Numbered from the stretch's first letter, positions 8,458-17,831 are shown. The stretch is 64,000 nucleotides of DNA from an uncultured Prevotella sp. (GCA_900315545.1 OMZM01000001.1:62001-126000), one strand, 5' to 3'. The notes: generated by a model not told the origin, from the sequence alone. Numbers and translations: made by a program.

Positions 8458-9783
8458 TCAGAGCCTGAAACGCACCTGCTCGCCACGCACGGACTCGTCG
8501 AGCGAGCCGTTGCAGAACAAGTGCTGACCGTTGCAGAAAGTATGCTTTACCTGCCAGCTGAACGTCTCTCCCTCCATCGGACTCCATCCGCAGCGGCACG
8601 TCAGGTTGTCTTTCGCCACCGTAAACGGCTCGCGGCTGACTACGGCGAGGTCGGCTTTATAGCCTTTTCTGATATATCCGCGACGGCTGACACTGAACAA
8701 ATCTGCCTGATTGTGGCACATCAGCCGTACCAGGCGCTCGATGCTGAGAACACCGTTATCGACAAGCTGCATCATCGCCGACAGCGAATATCTGACCATC
8801 GGCATGCCCGATGCCGCCGACTTGCATCCACCCTGTTTCTCTGCGAGCAGATGTGGTGCATGATCGGTGCTGACTGTAGTTATCCGACTGTCAGTGAGCG
8901 CCTTGCGCAACGCATCGCGGTCGGCTTCCGACTTTATTGCCGGATTACACTTTATGCGCGTGCCGAGACGCTCATAGTCTTTATCTGAAAACCACAGATG
9001 TGCTATGACAGCCTCAGCAGTGATGTTATTGTCGCTGCCGTCAAAAAGCGCCAGCTCGCGTGCCGTCGACACATGGGCGACATGAAGGCGTGCGCCTGTC
9101 TTGCGGGCAAGGCTCACTGCCAGTTCCGTAGACCGCAGGCAAGCCTCCTCGCTGCGTATTCTCGGATGCCACACGACGGGTGGCTCGCCTCCGCACTCCT
9201 GTTCGGCTGCTGCCATGTTGGCGTTTATAAGTGCCGTATCTTCGCAGTGCGACATTATCGGCAACGGCGACTTGCAGAACAGTTGCTCGAGTCTGTCGCG
9301 GCTGTCGACAAGCATGTTTCCCGTCGACGACCCCATGAAGAGTTTTATTCCGGGCACAATGGTCGGGTCGATGCTTGTTATATCGTCAATATTATCGTTT
9401 GTTGCACCTATGAAAAAAGCATAGTTGACACTGCTCTTCAGTGCCGCCCGCCGCAACTTCCAGTCCAGTTCGTCTTGCGAAACAGTCTGCGGCACAGTGT
9501 TGGGCATGTCGAAAAACGTCGTCACCCCTCCCCTTGCAGCCTCACGGCTCTCGCTGCCGATGTCAGCCTTGTGGGTGAGTCCTGGCTCACGGAAATGCAC
9601 GTGTGAGTCTATTATGCCAGGCAAAACAAAACACCCCGCAACATCTACGCATCTGTCGTAGTGCTCGCGAGGTGTCCTGCTGCTGTCTATGATGTCGGTG
9701 ATACAGTCGTCTGTGATGACGAGCGATGCCCTTTCTGCAACACCCTCGTTGACTATAATACCGTTTCTTAGCAGTGTTTTCAT
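8458..9783 (-). CDS. pyrC: Dihydroorotase
   Basis: 441 residues, a class I amidohydrolase. It closes carbamoyl-aspartate to dihydroorotate in pyrimidine synthesis. Metal ligands are visible as DSHVHFREPG (H61, H63), MSHCEDTALI, LHVAHVSTA and the late STDHAPH with the catalytic aspartate. GGVTTFFDMPNT is typical of the family. It is first in a leftward operon with the metallophosphoesterase and plsC. Because all zinc ligands are present it should be catalytically active, unlike the PyrC-like inactive partners of some bacteria. Confidence 0.92.
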   Translation of the reverse strand: MKTLLRNGIIVNEGVAERASLVITDDCITDIIDSSRTPREHYDRCVDVAGCFVLPGIIDSHVHFREPGLTHKADIGSESREAARGGVTTFFDMPNTVPQTVSQDELDWKLRRAALKSSVNYAFFIGATNDNIDDITSIDPTIVPGIKLFMGSSTGNMLVDSRDRLEQLFCKSPLPIMSHCEDTALINANMAAAEQECGGEPPVVWHPRIRSEEACLRSTELAVSLARKTGARLHVAHVSTARELALFDGSDNNITAEAVIAHLWFSDKDYERLGTRIKCNPAIKSEADRDALRKALTDSRITTVSTDHAPHLLAEKQGGCKSAASGMPMVRYSLSAMMQLVDNGVLSIERLVRLMCHNQADLFSVSRRGYIRKGYKADLAVVSREPFTVAKDNLTCRCGWSPMEGETFSWQVKHTFCNGQHLFCNGSLDESVRGEQVRFRL

Positions 9784-9829
9784 TCCAGAAACTGTTTCTT
9801 TCAGTTATTAGCGTTCATCTGTTTCTTTT

Positions 9830-10606
9830 TCATTGCGGACATGCCATCTGGTTAGGTGTTGGCGGTGCATCCGTGCCATGTGCCGGCGAAGCCATAGGCA
9901 TAGGCACTTCCTCGAGCCCGTTCTGTATGTTCTGGACGTGCTTTGCCGTCTCTATATACCATCTGACGTATGGGTCTCTCTTGAAATAGTCTGTTGCCTT
10001 GCTCATGATGACTTCCACCCAAGGCGACAGTTCAGGTATGCCTGTGTTGGTGACCATCATGAATACACCCGGACCGAGCACGTTGTCGAAGTTATCTACG
10101 ATGAAGTTGGTAACGAGAGTGTCCAGTTTTTCGTTTATGCTGAAGTACTCGTCTTGCAGCCTGTTGGACACTTCCACCATGTCGTTGCCGTTCATTATGG
10201 CTTGGTCGTGGCGGTGTATGAGTTCCATCGACTGTGCCTGCAACTGGTCGTACTTGCGCAGGAAGCCGAAAAGCTTGTCGTTCAGGGGCGTGCCTGTGGC
10301 TATCTGTTGCGTCTGAGTAATCTTTATGGTTATGTCGCCGTCTTCGAGTACAAGCGGCAGCATGCTCTCGTCGTCGATGAATATGCTTGCCATCTTGACC
10401 GTATCGATGTTGCCCATGAACGAGAACTGTCCGTGAATGACGTCGCAGGAATCGAGCTTTGCCATGTCGTTATCCTTCAAAATCTTCAGATAGAGCATCT
10501 GTCCGTCAAGGTTAGACACGTTAGACGTTCCATGTATATTGTATGACGTTGCACATGAGGCAAGTGTGGCTACAATCAGAAAAGAGATAAATAATCTTCT
10601 GTTCAT
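9830..10606 (-). CDS. DUF4369-containing lipoprotein
   Basis: 258 residues with a lipoprotein signal peptide (MNRRLFISFLIVATLASC, lipidated Cys18). The mature part begins with a beta-rich DUF4369-like domain (residues about 22-110), with LDGQMLYLKIL and the IDTVKMASIFIDDESMLPLVLE region. Such domains usually sit in front of thioredoxin-like domains in Bacteroidetes, but here no CxxC module follows. The second half is helical and ends in a Pro/Met-rich tail. It probably resides in the periplasm or outer membrane. Function is unknown. Confidence 0.7.
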   Translation of the reverse strand: MNRRLFISFLIVATLASCATSYNIHGTSNVSNLDGQMLYLKILKDNDMAKLDSCDVIHGQFSFMGNIDTVKMASIFIDDESMLPLVLEDGDITIKITQTQQIATGTPLNDKLFGFLRKYDQLQAQSMELIHRHDQAIMNGNDMVEVSNRLQDEYFSINEKLDTLVTNFIVDNFDNVLGPGVFMMVTNTGIPELSPWVEVIMSKATDYFKRDPYVRWYIETAKHVQNIQNGLEEVPMPMASPAHGTDAPPTPNQMACPQ

Positions 10607-10704
10607 ATCAAAATAATTACCTGTAAACTTTCAGAAGACAAAAGTAATCAGTATTATTGACGTGAAAAAACTTTTTTATTCTATTTAAATATTCGGCTGA
10701 TTAT

Positions 10705-11118
10705 TTAGCATTTTTTCTCTTTCTCAAGCTCCGACGACAGGCGATGTACAGTGTAAATCTCTAATATCGCCGCTATGAGAAGTGTCATTATCCACTTGTT
10801 GTAGACGTATTGTATATAGTCGGTGTAACTGCTGAACAACGGCTTGAGCAACATGTAGTGGCTGTCTATCATAAGTATGCCCGACAAAATGAACAGCACG
10901 TCGGCAATAAGCTGTATGCGCCGCAAGCGGATTATAACCACGTTCTGACCGTCGTAACGCTGTTCCAGCTGCATAAGGGCAAAGCACAGTGCGCCGACAA
11001 GGAACACTACCGACATTACTGCACGCTGGAACATGAACACATAGCTGCCGGCTCCTATGACCATGAGTATGCCGCCGACAAGAAAAACAATAGTCTGTAT
11101 CTTACTTAGCTGCTTCAT
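10705..11118 (-). CDS. Small integral membrane protein of unknown function
   Basis: 137 residues with four predicted membrane helices (about 8-28, 33-50, 70-85 and 107-123) and a charged C-terminal tail (SSELEKEKKC). It overlaps the end of the FtsB/DivIC gene by 17 bp, so the two are translationally coupled. Similar small membrane proteins next to divIC occur in Bacteroidetes. No functional motif is visible. Confidence 0.7.
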   Translation of the reverse strand: MKQLSKIQTIVFLVGGILMVIGAGSYVFMFQRAVMSVVFLVGALCFALMQLEQRYDGQNVVIIRLRRIQLIADVLFILSGILMIDSHYMLLKPLFSSYTDYIQYVYNKWIMTLLIAAILEIYTVHRLSSELEKEKKC

Positions 11119-11440
11119 CTTCTGTCTCGTTTTTATTGTCGTCGCTCAGTACGAATATGTCTTCGTCGTCCGCTTTCATAAAATAGCGCTCGCGAGCCAC
11201 CTTCTTTATGGCATTGGGATTATTCTTCAGACTGCCCAGACGCGAAGAGTCGCGCTCATACTGAGCATTGTATTTCGATATCTCCGAACGCAGGTCTTTT
11301 ATCTCGTAGTTGTATTCCCAACGGCGAATAAAGCTGTTCTCGTCTACAAAACCTACTATGGCAATGCCTAATACTATTGTAATAGGATATTTATATCGAC
11401 TGATAATGCGACCTAAGGTCTTCATTTTCTTTATCTGCAT
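11102..11440 (-). CDS. FtsB/DivIC-like septum formation initiator
   Basis: 112 residues; MKTLGRIISRYKYP from the internal Met is an alternative start. A single membrane helix (about 18-32) is followed by a periplasmic coiled coil (about 42-75, IKDLRSEISKYNAQYERDSS) and the family signature NPNAIKKVARERYFMKADDE. FtsB/DivIC links FtsL and FtsQ/DivIB in the division complex. It lies 12 bp behind the sugar transferase gene and overlaps the following membrane protein gene. Confidence 0.85.
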   Translation of the reverse strand: MQIKKMKTLGRIISRYKYPITIVLGIAIVGFVDENSFIRRWEYNYEIKDLRSEISKYNAQYERDSSRLGSLKNNPNAIKKVARERYFMKADDEDIFVLSDDNKNETEDEAAK

Positions 11441-11452
11441 ATACTTCTTTCG

Positions 11453-12061
11453 TTAGTTTGTCCCATCAAAACATTCCATCGTAGCCGAGCCTTCATGCGA
11501 TATTCCACTGCGCATGAGCACCGACTTCAGCGTGAGCAGCACTATCTTCACATCTACAAGAAAAGACAAGTGGTCAACATACCATACGTCGTACTTAAAC
11601 TTTTCCGTCCACGAAATAGCATTGCGACCATGACACTGTGCCCATCCGCTAATTCCGGGACGTACCTCGTGGCGTCGCGCCTGTTCCTTGCTGTACAATG
11701 GAAGATACTGTACGAGCAGCGGACGCGGACCTATGAGCGACATGTCGCCCTTCAACACGTTGAAGAACTGTGGCAACTCGTCGAGCGATGCAGAGCGTAC
11801 GAACTTGCCGATAGGTGTTAGCCTCACCTCGTCGGGCAGTAGATTGCCGTCGGCATCGCGCTCGTCGGTCATCGTCTTGAACTTTATTACTCGGAATATC
11901 TTGCCGTCCTTGCCAGGTCGTTCCTGCATGAAGAAAGCGCCGGCACCCTTGTTTGCAAAGTGCAGCCATACCGTAACCACCAGCAAGACAGGCGAAAGGC
12001 ATACTATAGCCAGCAGCGATATGACAAAGTCGAGTAATCGTTTGATAAAATGTCTATACAT
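11453..12061 (-). CDS. Undecaprenyl-phosphate sugar phosphotransferase (bacterial sugar transferase family)
   Basis: 202 residues from MYRHFIKRLLDF; an in-frame Met at 12100 would add 13 residues. It is a short, monotopic WcaJ/PglC-like enzyme. A hydrophobic re-entrant helix (about 8-35) precedes the catalytic block with KFKTM, LDELPQFFNVLKGDMSLIGP and RPGISGWAQ. It would move a sugar phosphate from a UDP-sugar to undecaprenyl phosphate, the first step in a glycan repeat unit. It is an isolated glycan gene, 8 kb from the polysaccharide operon, and is cotranscribed with the division gene ftsB. Sugar specificity is unknown. Confidence 0.88.
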   Translation of the reverse strand: MYRHFIKRLLDFVISLLAIVCLSPVLLVVTVWLHFANKGAGAFFMQERPGKDGKIFRVIKFKTMTDERDADGNLLPDEVRLTPIGKFVRSASLDELPQFFNVLKGDMSLIGPRPLLVQYLPLYSKEQARRHEVRPGISGWAQCHGRNAISWTEKFKYDVWYVDHLSFLVDVKIVLLTLKSVLMRSGISHEGSATMECFDGTN

Positions 12062-12283
12062 ATATATGTACTGAAACGCGTCAGTTTTAATTCTCTGCAA
12101 ACTTACAAAATATTTTCGTTTTTCAGCAACGAAAGCGTCGTTTTTGTACTTTTTCGGCGATTTTTTGTGTGGAAAGCATCAGGAAACCTTATTTTTCGCG
12201 CTGGATTTTCTTGTTGAACATGCGCAAATCCATTGTTTTTGCAATTATTACGCCTGTAGTTTTCATTTCTCATCTATAATTCT

Positions 12284-12291
12284 TATCTTTG
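12284..12291 (+). promoter_or_regulatory. -7 box upstream of the CPA2 antiporter
   Basis: TATCTTTG matches TAnnTTTG, with a weak TTTTC -33 candidate 19 bp upstream (12260-12264). The leader would be about 105 nt. The remainder of the 12062-12403 gap shows no gene or repeat. Confidence 0.5.
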
Positions 12292-12403
12292 CAGGAGAAA
12301 TGATTTCTACTTGGCGTTTACGGCACGAAAAAGTTGCGTTCACGACAAGTGGAATGTCTATTTGATATGATTTGTCAACAAAAGCAATAAAAACATTTAC
12401 GAT

Positions 12404-14659
12404 ATGTCAAACCTTCCGGCACTTATTACCGACCTTGCGCTGATACTTGTTGTGGCAGGTATCGTAACGATAGTTTTCAAACGACTGAAACAGCCCCTGG
12501 TGCTGGGATATGTAGTTGCAGGCTTTCTTGTCTCGCCGCACATGCCCTACACACCTTCCGTAGTAGATACGGCAGACATACATGTATGGGCTGACATCGG
12601 CGTGATGTTCCTTTTGTTTTCGCTTGGACTCGATTTTTCGTTCAAGAAGATAGTCAAGATGGGTGCCTCGCCTATCATTGCCGTTTGCACTATCATCTTT
12701 TCGATGATGCTGTTGGGCGTCATTGTCGGCAAACTGTTTGGCTGGGGACGCATGGACTGCATATTCTTGGGCGGCATGCTCGCCATGTCTTCGACGACAA
12801 TCATCTACAAAGCCTTCGACGACATGGGCTTGCGGCAGCAGCAGTTTGCAGGACTGGTGATGAGCGTGCTTATACTTGAAGACATACTTGCCATTGTTAT
12901 GATGGTCATGCTGTCGGCAATAGCCAGCGGCAGTGGTGCCGACGGAGGTCAGATGCTTACCAGCGTGTTAAAGATTATATTCTTCCTCGTGCTGTGGTTT
13001 GTTGTCGGTATCTTTGCCATTCCTCAGTTTCTGCGTTCAAACCGCAAGCTCATCAACAACGAGGTTCTGCTCATCGTGGCGCTCGGACTGTGCTGCGCTA
13101 TGGCTGTATTCTCTTCTAAGGTTGGCTTCAGCAGTGCCTTTGGCGCGTTCGTCATGGGTTCCATTCTTGCTGAAACGATAGAGGCGGAAAAGATTATAAG
13201 GCTTGTCGAGCCCGTAAAAAACCTGTTTGGAGCAGTATTTTTCGTGTCTGTGGGCATGCTTGTCGACCCAAACATACTCATCAACTATGCCTTACCTATA
13301 ATAGCACTGGTGCTGACCATTCTTCTGGGACAAGCCGTCATAGGTACGTTTGGCTTCATTCTCAGTGGTCAGTCGCTGAAGTCAGCCATGCGCTGCGGTT
13401 TCTCTATGGCTCAGATTGGCGAGTTCTCGTTCATCATTGCCTCGCTCGGCTTGTCGCTCGGAGTCATCGGCAACTTCCTCTACCCTGTTGTCGTGGCTGT
13501 ATCAGTCATAACAACGTTCCTCACACCATATATGATTCGCTTTGCCACTCCATGCTACAACTATCTGGAGAAGCGCATGCCCAACGAGTGGATACAGCGA
13601 CTTAACCACATCAGCATAGGCCACCCGTCGACCGTTTCGCACAACAGCAACTGGCATGCACTACTCATCCAGATGCTGCGCAACACCGTTATCTACGGCA
13701 TTCTGTCGGCTGCGGCGACGGCTCTGATGCTCACTTTCTTCGAGCCTTTTATCAGTAGTCTGCTTGGCAAGGGCATGAAACTGTGGGCAAACATCATCTG
13801 CGGCGTGCTGACGATACTGCTAATAGCACCTTTCCTGCGGGCTATGGTTATGAAAAAGAATCGCAGCGAGGAATGGAAAGCATTGTGGAACGAAAGCTGG
13901 TACAACCGCGTGCCACTGCTGTTTACTGTCATTGTGCGCGTTGTCATTGCCCTGTCGTTTGTCTTTACCATAATAAACCACTTCTTCCACTTCTCTCAGG
14001 CTCTGCTGACGTGTATCGGTCTGGCGCTAATAGCGGTAATCATACTGTCGCGAAGAACTAAGAACCGAAGCATCAGACTGGAGCGCATGTTCATACAAAA
14101 CCTGCGTTCACGCGACATAAAGGCACAGGTGCTCGGCAAGAAACGTCCTCTCTACGTGGGTCATCTGCTCGACCGCAACGTGCACCTTACTGAGGTTGAC
14201 GTGCCTGAAAACTCAAAATGGATTGGCAAGTCGCTGAAAGACTTGCAGATAGGCAACCGCTTCGGCGTTCACGTCAGCAGCATCCTGCGTGCCGGAAGGC
14301 GATACAACATTCCCGGAGGCGACGACGTGATATTCCCGAACGACAAGATACAGGTCATCGGCAGCGACGAACAGCTGAAGCAGTTTAACGATACGATTAA
14401 CAAAGAGTTGCTTGACGAGGATCCCGACATAGAGAAACGCGAGATGAAACTCCGCCAGCTCATCATCGAGAGCGGCAGTCCGTTCATCGGCAAGACGCTC
14501 AGCGAGAGCGGCATACGCTACAAATACAACTGCATGGTGGTTGGTTTGGAAGAAGGAAAGGATAATCTTTCCAACGTGATGCCCGACTATCGTTTCGATG
14601 AGGGCGACATTATATGGATTGTTGGCGAGTCTGACGATATTGCGCGACTGCTCGGATAA
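12404..14659 (+). CDS. CPA2-family monovalent cation:proton antiporter with RCK_C domains
   Basis: 751 residues. About twelve membrane helices with the Na/H-exchanger fold cover residues 5-385. They are followed by a further hydrophobic section (about 420-560) and two cytosolic TrkA_C/RCK_C domains. The first RCK_C is near 600-665 (WIGKSLKDLQIGNRFGVHV, DDVIFPNDKIQVIGS); the second is near 685-750 (GSPFIGKTLSESGI, GDIIWIVGESDDI). This KefB/YbaL-like layout exchanges K+ or Na+ for protons, gated by ligands bound to RCK_C. No NAD-binding TrkA_N domain is seen. It is a single gene facing the purN operon. Confidence 0.88.
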   Translation: MSNLPALITDLALILVVAGIVTIVFKRLKQPLVLGYVVAGFLVSPHMPYTPSVVDTADIHVWADIGVMFLLFSLGLDFSFKKIVKMGASPIIAVCTIIFSMMLLGVIVGKLFGWGRMDCIFLGGMLAMSSTTIIYKAFDDMGLRQQQFAGLVMSVLILEDILAIVMMVMLSAIASGSGADGGQMLTSVLKIIFFLVLWFVVGIFAIPQFLRSNRKLINNEVLLIVALGLCCAMAVFSSKVGFSSAFGAFVMGSILAETIEAEKIIRLVEPVKNLFGAVFFVSVGMLVDPNILINYALPIIALVLTILLGQAVIGTFGFILSGQSLKSAMRCGFSMAQIGEFSFIIASLGLSLGVIGNFLYPVVVAVSVITTFLTPYMIRFATPCYNYLEKRMPNEWIQRLNHISIGHPSTVSHNSNWHALLIQMLRNTVIYGILSAAATALMLTFFEPFISSLLGKGMKLWANIICGVLTILLIAPFLRAMVMKKNRSEEWKALWNESWYNRVPLLFTVIVRVVIALSFVFTIINHFFHFSQALLTCIGLALIAVIILSRRTKNRSIRLERMFIQNLRSRDIKAQVLGKKRPLYVGHLLDRNVHLTEVDVPENSKWIGKSLKDLQIGNRFGVHVSSILRAGRRYNIPGGDDVIFPNDKIQVIGSDEQLKQFNDTINKELLDEDPDIEKREMKLRQLIIESGSPFIGKTLSESGIRYKYNCMVVGLEEGKDNLSNVMPDYRFDEGDIIWIVGESDDIARLLG

Positions 14660-14691
14660 GTGCGGAAAAGCGCTTATACGGCAGTGCAAGC

Positions 14692-15264
14692 CTATTTCAG
14701 CGAGTTGACAAACTGCTCTATCACCTGTGGGAAATGCTGCATTTCCAGCACATGTTCCTTGTCGGCGATGTCGTCTGGCGTATCGTCTGGCGAGACAGGA
14801 CACTTGAACTGTGCTATTATTTCGCCTCCGTCGCACACGTTGGTAACATGGTGTACGGTCATGCCCGTTTCCGTTTCGCCTGCAGCCTTGACTGCTTCGT
14901 GAACGTGGTGCCCGTACATTCCGCGTCCGCCGAATTTCGGCAGGAGAGCCGGATGCAGGTTGATGATGCGTCCCTTGTATGCCTCGATGAGATAGTCGGG
15001 CGCCATGAGCAGAAATCCGGCAAGCACTATGACGTCGATGTCGTATTCCTTCAGCACAGAAAGGACATGCTGCTCGTCGGCAAACTGTTTCTTCGTTATG
15101 ACTGTGGCAGGCACGTTCAGCCTTCTGGCACGTTCCAGAGCGCCTGCATCGGCACGGTTGCTCACGACAAGCGGTGTGGCTACTGTCGCCGAGCCTTGAA
15201 AATAACGGATAATGTTTTCGCAGTTGGTACCGCTGCCGGAAACAAATATTGCTATGTTTGTCAT
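14692..15264 (-). CDS. purN: Phosphoribosylglycinamide formyltransferase
   Basis: 190 residues from MTNIAIFVSGSGTN; the longer frame to 15324 would overlap hslR and adds a non-homologous tail. It formylates GAR with 10-formyl-tetrahydrofolate in purine synthesis. Key parts are GSGTN, the folate-binding LAGFLLMAP and HPALLPKFGGRGMYGHH, where the catalytic His sits near the Asn of INLHPALLP, and VCDGGEIIAQ. It is last in the leftward rplY-pth-hslR-purN operon, 31 bp behind hslR. Confidence 0.92.
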   Translation of the reverse strand: MTNIAIFVSGSGTNCENIIRYFQGSATVATPLVVSNRADAGALERARRLNVPATVITKKQFADEQHVLSVLKEYDIDVIVLAGFLLMAPDYLIEAYKGRIINLHPALLPKFGGRGMYGHHVHEAVKAAGETETGMTVHHVTNVCDGGEIIAQFKCPVSPDDTPDDIADKEHVLEMQHFPQVIEQFVNSLK

Positions 15265-15295
15265 TTCCTTTGTTGTGTTAAGAATATATCTTGCT

Positions 15296-15709
15296 TTAAT
15301 AGTCGTCGTCAAAATCGTCGTCATCGAAGCCGAACATAGCCGGTTCTATGAACGCATCCATTGCCCTGCGCTCCTTTTTCGTTGGTCTGCCGGTGCCTCT
15401 TGCCCTGTCTACGAAACCGCTTATTCGGCTCATTTCCAGCAGTTCGTATTGCTTCGGGTCGGTAACGTTCTCGTAAATCTCGGGCAACAGCTTTGCGCCT
15501 ACGCGCTGTTCTATGCACTTGAGCACCTTGAAGGAGTATGTTACGGGCGGTTTCTTGACGCTCACCACTTCTCCTTCCTTCAGTGGTCTTGATGGTTTCA
15601 CGCATACGCCGTTTATCGTTACGCGTCCGTTTTTGCATGCGTCGGCGGCTATCGAGCGTGTCTTGTATATACGTGCAGCCCAGAGCCACTTGTCAATTCG
15701 TGCTTCCAT
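15296..15709 (-). CDS. hslR: S4-domain RNA-binding protein (Hsp15-like)
   Basis: 137 residues. The S4 RNA-binding fold occupies residues 1-60 ([36 protein letters not shown]). A basic middle part and an unusually acidic tail ([12 protein letters not shown]) follow. Hsp15 binds the free 50S subunit carrying a nascent chain and helps recycle stalled ribosomes. Its first codons overlap the end of pth by 17 bp, which fits the ribosome-rescue theme of this operon (rplY, pth, hslR). Confidence 0.87.
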   Translation of the reverse strand: MEARIDKWLWAARIYKTRSIAADACKNGRVTINGVCVKPSRPLKEGEVVSVKKPPVTYSFKVLKCIEQRVGAKLLPEIYENVTDPKQYELLEMSRISGFVDRARGTGRPTKKERRAMDAFIEPAMFGFDDDDFDDDY

Positions 15710-16280
15710 CTCCGCGTCCTTTCTTGTTGTAGGCGTTCATCGTTATGTCTACGCCTGCGAGAACGAAACTCTTTATTATTTCTACGGCGTTGTCGAATAC
15801 TGGTTGCAGTGCTGTTTTCTGCTCGTCGGTAAACTGTCCGAGCACCCAGTCTATCTGTCCTCCCTGCGGATAGTCGTTGCCTATGCCTACGCGCAGGCGT
15901 GCATAGTCCTGTCCTATCAGCTGCTGTATGTGTCCGAGCCCGTTGTGTCCGCCGTTGCTGCCCTTGCCTTTCAGTCTGAACTGTCCTACGGGCAGTGCCA
16001 CTTCGTCGGATATGACGAGCAGGTGCTTCTGGTCGATGTTTTCCTTGTTGAGCCAGTAGCGCACGGCATTGCCGCTCAGGTTCATGAAGGTGGTGGGTTT
16101 CAGCAGGAAAATCTTTCTTCCGCGCACGGATGTTTCTGCGACATAGCCGTATCGCTTGTCTTCAAAAACAGTGTTGGACACTTTTGCGAAAGCGTCCAAC
16201 ACCATATATCCTGCATTGTGGCGAGTGCTTTCATACTCTGCACCCGGATTTCCCAATCCCACAATTAAATATTTCTCCAT
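15693..16280 (-). CDS. pth: Peptidyl-tRNA hydrolase
   Basis: 195 residues. It cleaves peptidyl-tRNA released from ribosomes. Diagnostic sequence: [19 protein letters not shown] with the catalytic His20 region, [13 protein letters not shown], and the [20 protein letters not shown] stretch with GHNGL. Length and motifs are standard. It lies 9 bp downstream of rplY and overlaps hslR by 17 bp. Confidence 0.96.
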   Translation of the reverse strand: MEKYLIVGLGNPGAEYESTRHNAGYMVLDAFAKVSNTVFEDKRYGYVAETSVRGRKIFLLKPTTFMNLSGNAVRYWLNKENIDQKHLLVISDEVALPVGQFRLKGKGSNGGHNGLGHIQQLIGQDYARLRVGIGNDYPQGGQIDWVLGQFTDEQKTALQPVFDNAVEIIKSFVLAGVDITMNAYNKKGRGDGSTN

Positions 16281-16289
16281 CTGCTATTG

Positions 16290-16907
16290 TTATTCGGCAG
16301 CTTCTTCTGATTGTGCATTTGCGCTGTCGGCAGCCGAACGTGCGGCACGTGTCATCTTGACGGTGCATACTACAACGTCCTTGCTTGTAGCCAGCTCGAG
16401 TCCCTCGAAGCTCAGTTCGCCAACCTTGATGCTCTTGCCGAGACCGAGATTTGTAACGTCGATGTCGAGTGTCTCAGGTATGTTCTTGTATGGAGCCGTA
16501 ACGTTGATCTTGCGTATCTGGAGAGCCAGGCGTCCACCGTCGCGTACACCCTGTGCCAGTCCGTTGAGTTTCACTGGTATGCCGATTGTGATTGGCTTCT
16601 CTTCTGTTGTCTCGTAGAAGTCAACGTGCATCAGTGCATCGGTTACAGGATGGAACTGCAACTCTTTCATTATGGCGATGTGGTTCTTGCCTTCGATGTT
16701 GATGTTGCATACGTAAACGTGAGGTGTGTAGACTACCTTGCGGAGTTCTGTCATAGGTATAGCGAATGCTATTGCCTCAGGGAGTCCGTTTTCGCCTTTC
16801 TTCTCGCCGTAGATGTTACATGGGATGAGTCCCTCTTTGCGCATCATCTTTGATGCTTTCTTGCCGAAGTCAGTGCGCAACTGACCGTTGAGCTGAAATT
16901 CTTTCAT
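16290..16907 (-). CDS. rplY: 50S ribosomal protein L25 (general stress protein Ctc)
   Basis: 205 residues, the long CTC form. An N-terminal 5S rRNA-binding L25 domain (about 1-95, QLRTDFGKKASKMMRKEG, IPCNIYG) is followed by the beta-rich TL5/CTC C-terminal domain (about 100-180). The tail is Ala/Glu-rich. It heads the rplY-pth-hslR-purN operon. A promoter -7 box lies at 17033-17040, about 120 nt upstream. Confidence 0.94.
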   Translation of the reverse strand: MKEFQLNGQLRTDFGKKASKMMRKEGLIPCNIYGEKKGENGLPEAIAFAIPMTELRKVVYTPHVYVCNINIEGKNHIAIMKELQFHPVTDALMHVDFYETTEEKPITIGIPVKLNGLAQGVRDGGRLALQIRKINVTAPYKNIPETLDIDVTNLGLGKSIKVGELSFEGLELATSKDVVVCTVKMTRAARSAADSANAQSEEAAE

Positions 16908-17032
16908 TTTGTGTTACTCTAAATTAAGTTGTTAAAATTGTTCTTTTGCTTAATTCGCCATCACACCTGAGTGCTTTTCTCCTTACACAATATTTATATG
17001 TATATTTCGGAGATTTTCTCGAAAAAGCGCTG

Positions 17033-17040
17033 CAAAGGTA
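17033..17040 (-). promoter_or_regulatory. -7 box of the rplY operon
   Basis: TACCTTTG on the minus strand matches TAnnTTTG. The predicted 5' leader is about 120 nt, longer than most in this window. Confidence 0.55.
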
Positions 17041-17171
17041 ATAGTTTTTTATGACATGAGCAATGTTTCGTGCAAAATTTATGTTTTTTCGGCAATATTT
17101 ATGCTTATATATGGTGTTCTGCCTGGCAAAATCTGCATTGTCGGCATGTGTCGTGAGCGGTGCGGATGTAT

Positions 17172-17624
17172 AATCAATTTTCGCCCGTTTAGTGTCGCGA
17201 GAATGCCCGCGAAAGTCGTTTCAGAAATCTGAGGGGCAAAATATGCCCAAAATCCGCATGCTTCCGTAATCGCCTGACTGTCAACTTATTGTCGCGAAAT
17301 ATAGCGTTTGTGCGCACGAAATGTATATGTTAAAATTGTCAAAGAGCATGTTTGACAATGTCAAACACACTGTTTGAGGAGGTCAGACACTATGTTTGAG
17401 GGGGTCAGACGAAGTGTCTGGCAGGGCAAAACAGACGAAACAGGCGCGTCAAACATACTCTTTGACATTTTTAACAGTTATCGCCGACTCAGTTTTTCAC
17501 ATATTTTTGCACTTTCAGAGGCTGTCCCGCATCTATTTTGCAAGTTTTTCCCTGTCAAAAATTTTCATACTTTTTCGTCCCGAAGAAAAATCCTGCACAG
17601 TTTGGCACGGTTTTTGCAGGGAGT
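17172..17624 (+). repeat. Intergenic structured repeat, copy B
   Basis: Same layout as copy A. The core is 17328-17476 (149 bp), with palindromic slots starting at 17339, 17361, 17383, 17405 and 17449 and a degenerate slot at 17427. The right part has CATATTTTTGC (a -7-like box) just after the core and a decayed GGCACGGTTTTTG hairpin at the end. It is almost identical to copy C across its length. It lies in the divergent gap between rplY and nusB. The remaining 17625-17787 segment shows nothing recognisable. Confidence 0.9.
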
Positions 17625-17787
17625 CTTTCGACGGCACTTTTCCGCGCCGCGAAAAGCATGCGCCGACAGCAGCCGGCAGGACTCACCGTTGCACGAAAAC
17701 CACTGCATTCAGACACCTTATACATCAATTTTTCGCAAGCAAAACTTAATTTAGCCGCATTTTCTTGCACATTTACCGAAAAATACC

Positions 17788-17795
17788 TACATTTG
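17788..17795 (+). promoter_or_regulatory. -7 box of the nusB operon
   Basis: TACATTTG fits TAnnTTTG, with TTG about 20 bp upstream at 17765-17767. The predicted leader is about 30 nt. Confidence 0.55.
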
Positions 17796-17831
17796 CACCG
17801 TATATAACAATATTTTCAAGAGAGAAAAACT

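Noticed and set aside
17374-17754. Open frames in repeat copies B (17374-17754) and C (27045-27290) that encode similar peptides, conserved in two reading frames
   Set aside because: Similarity follows from the near-identity of the two repeats. The frames are absent in copies A, D, E and F, two frames are conserved at once, and the frame crosses hairpin structures. Not a protein gene.
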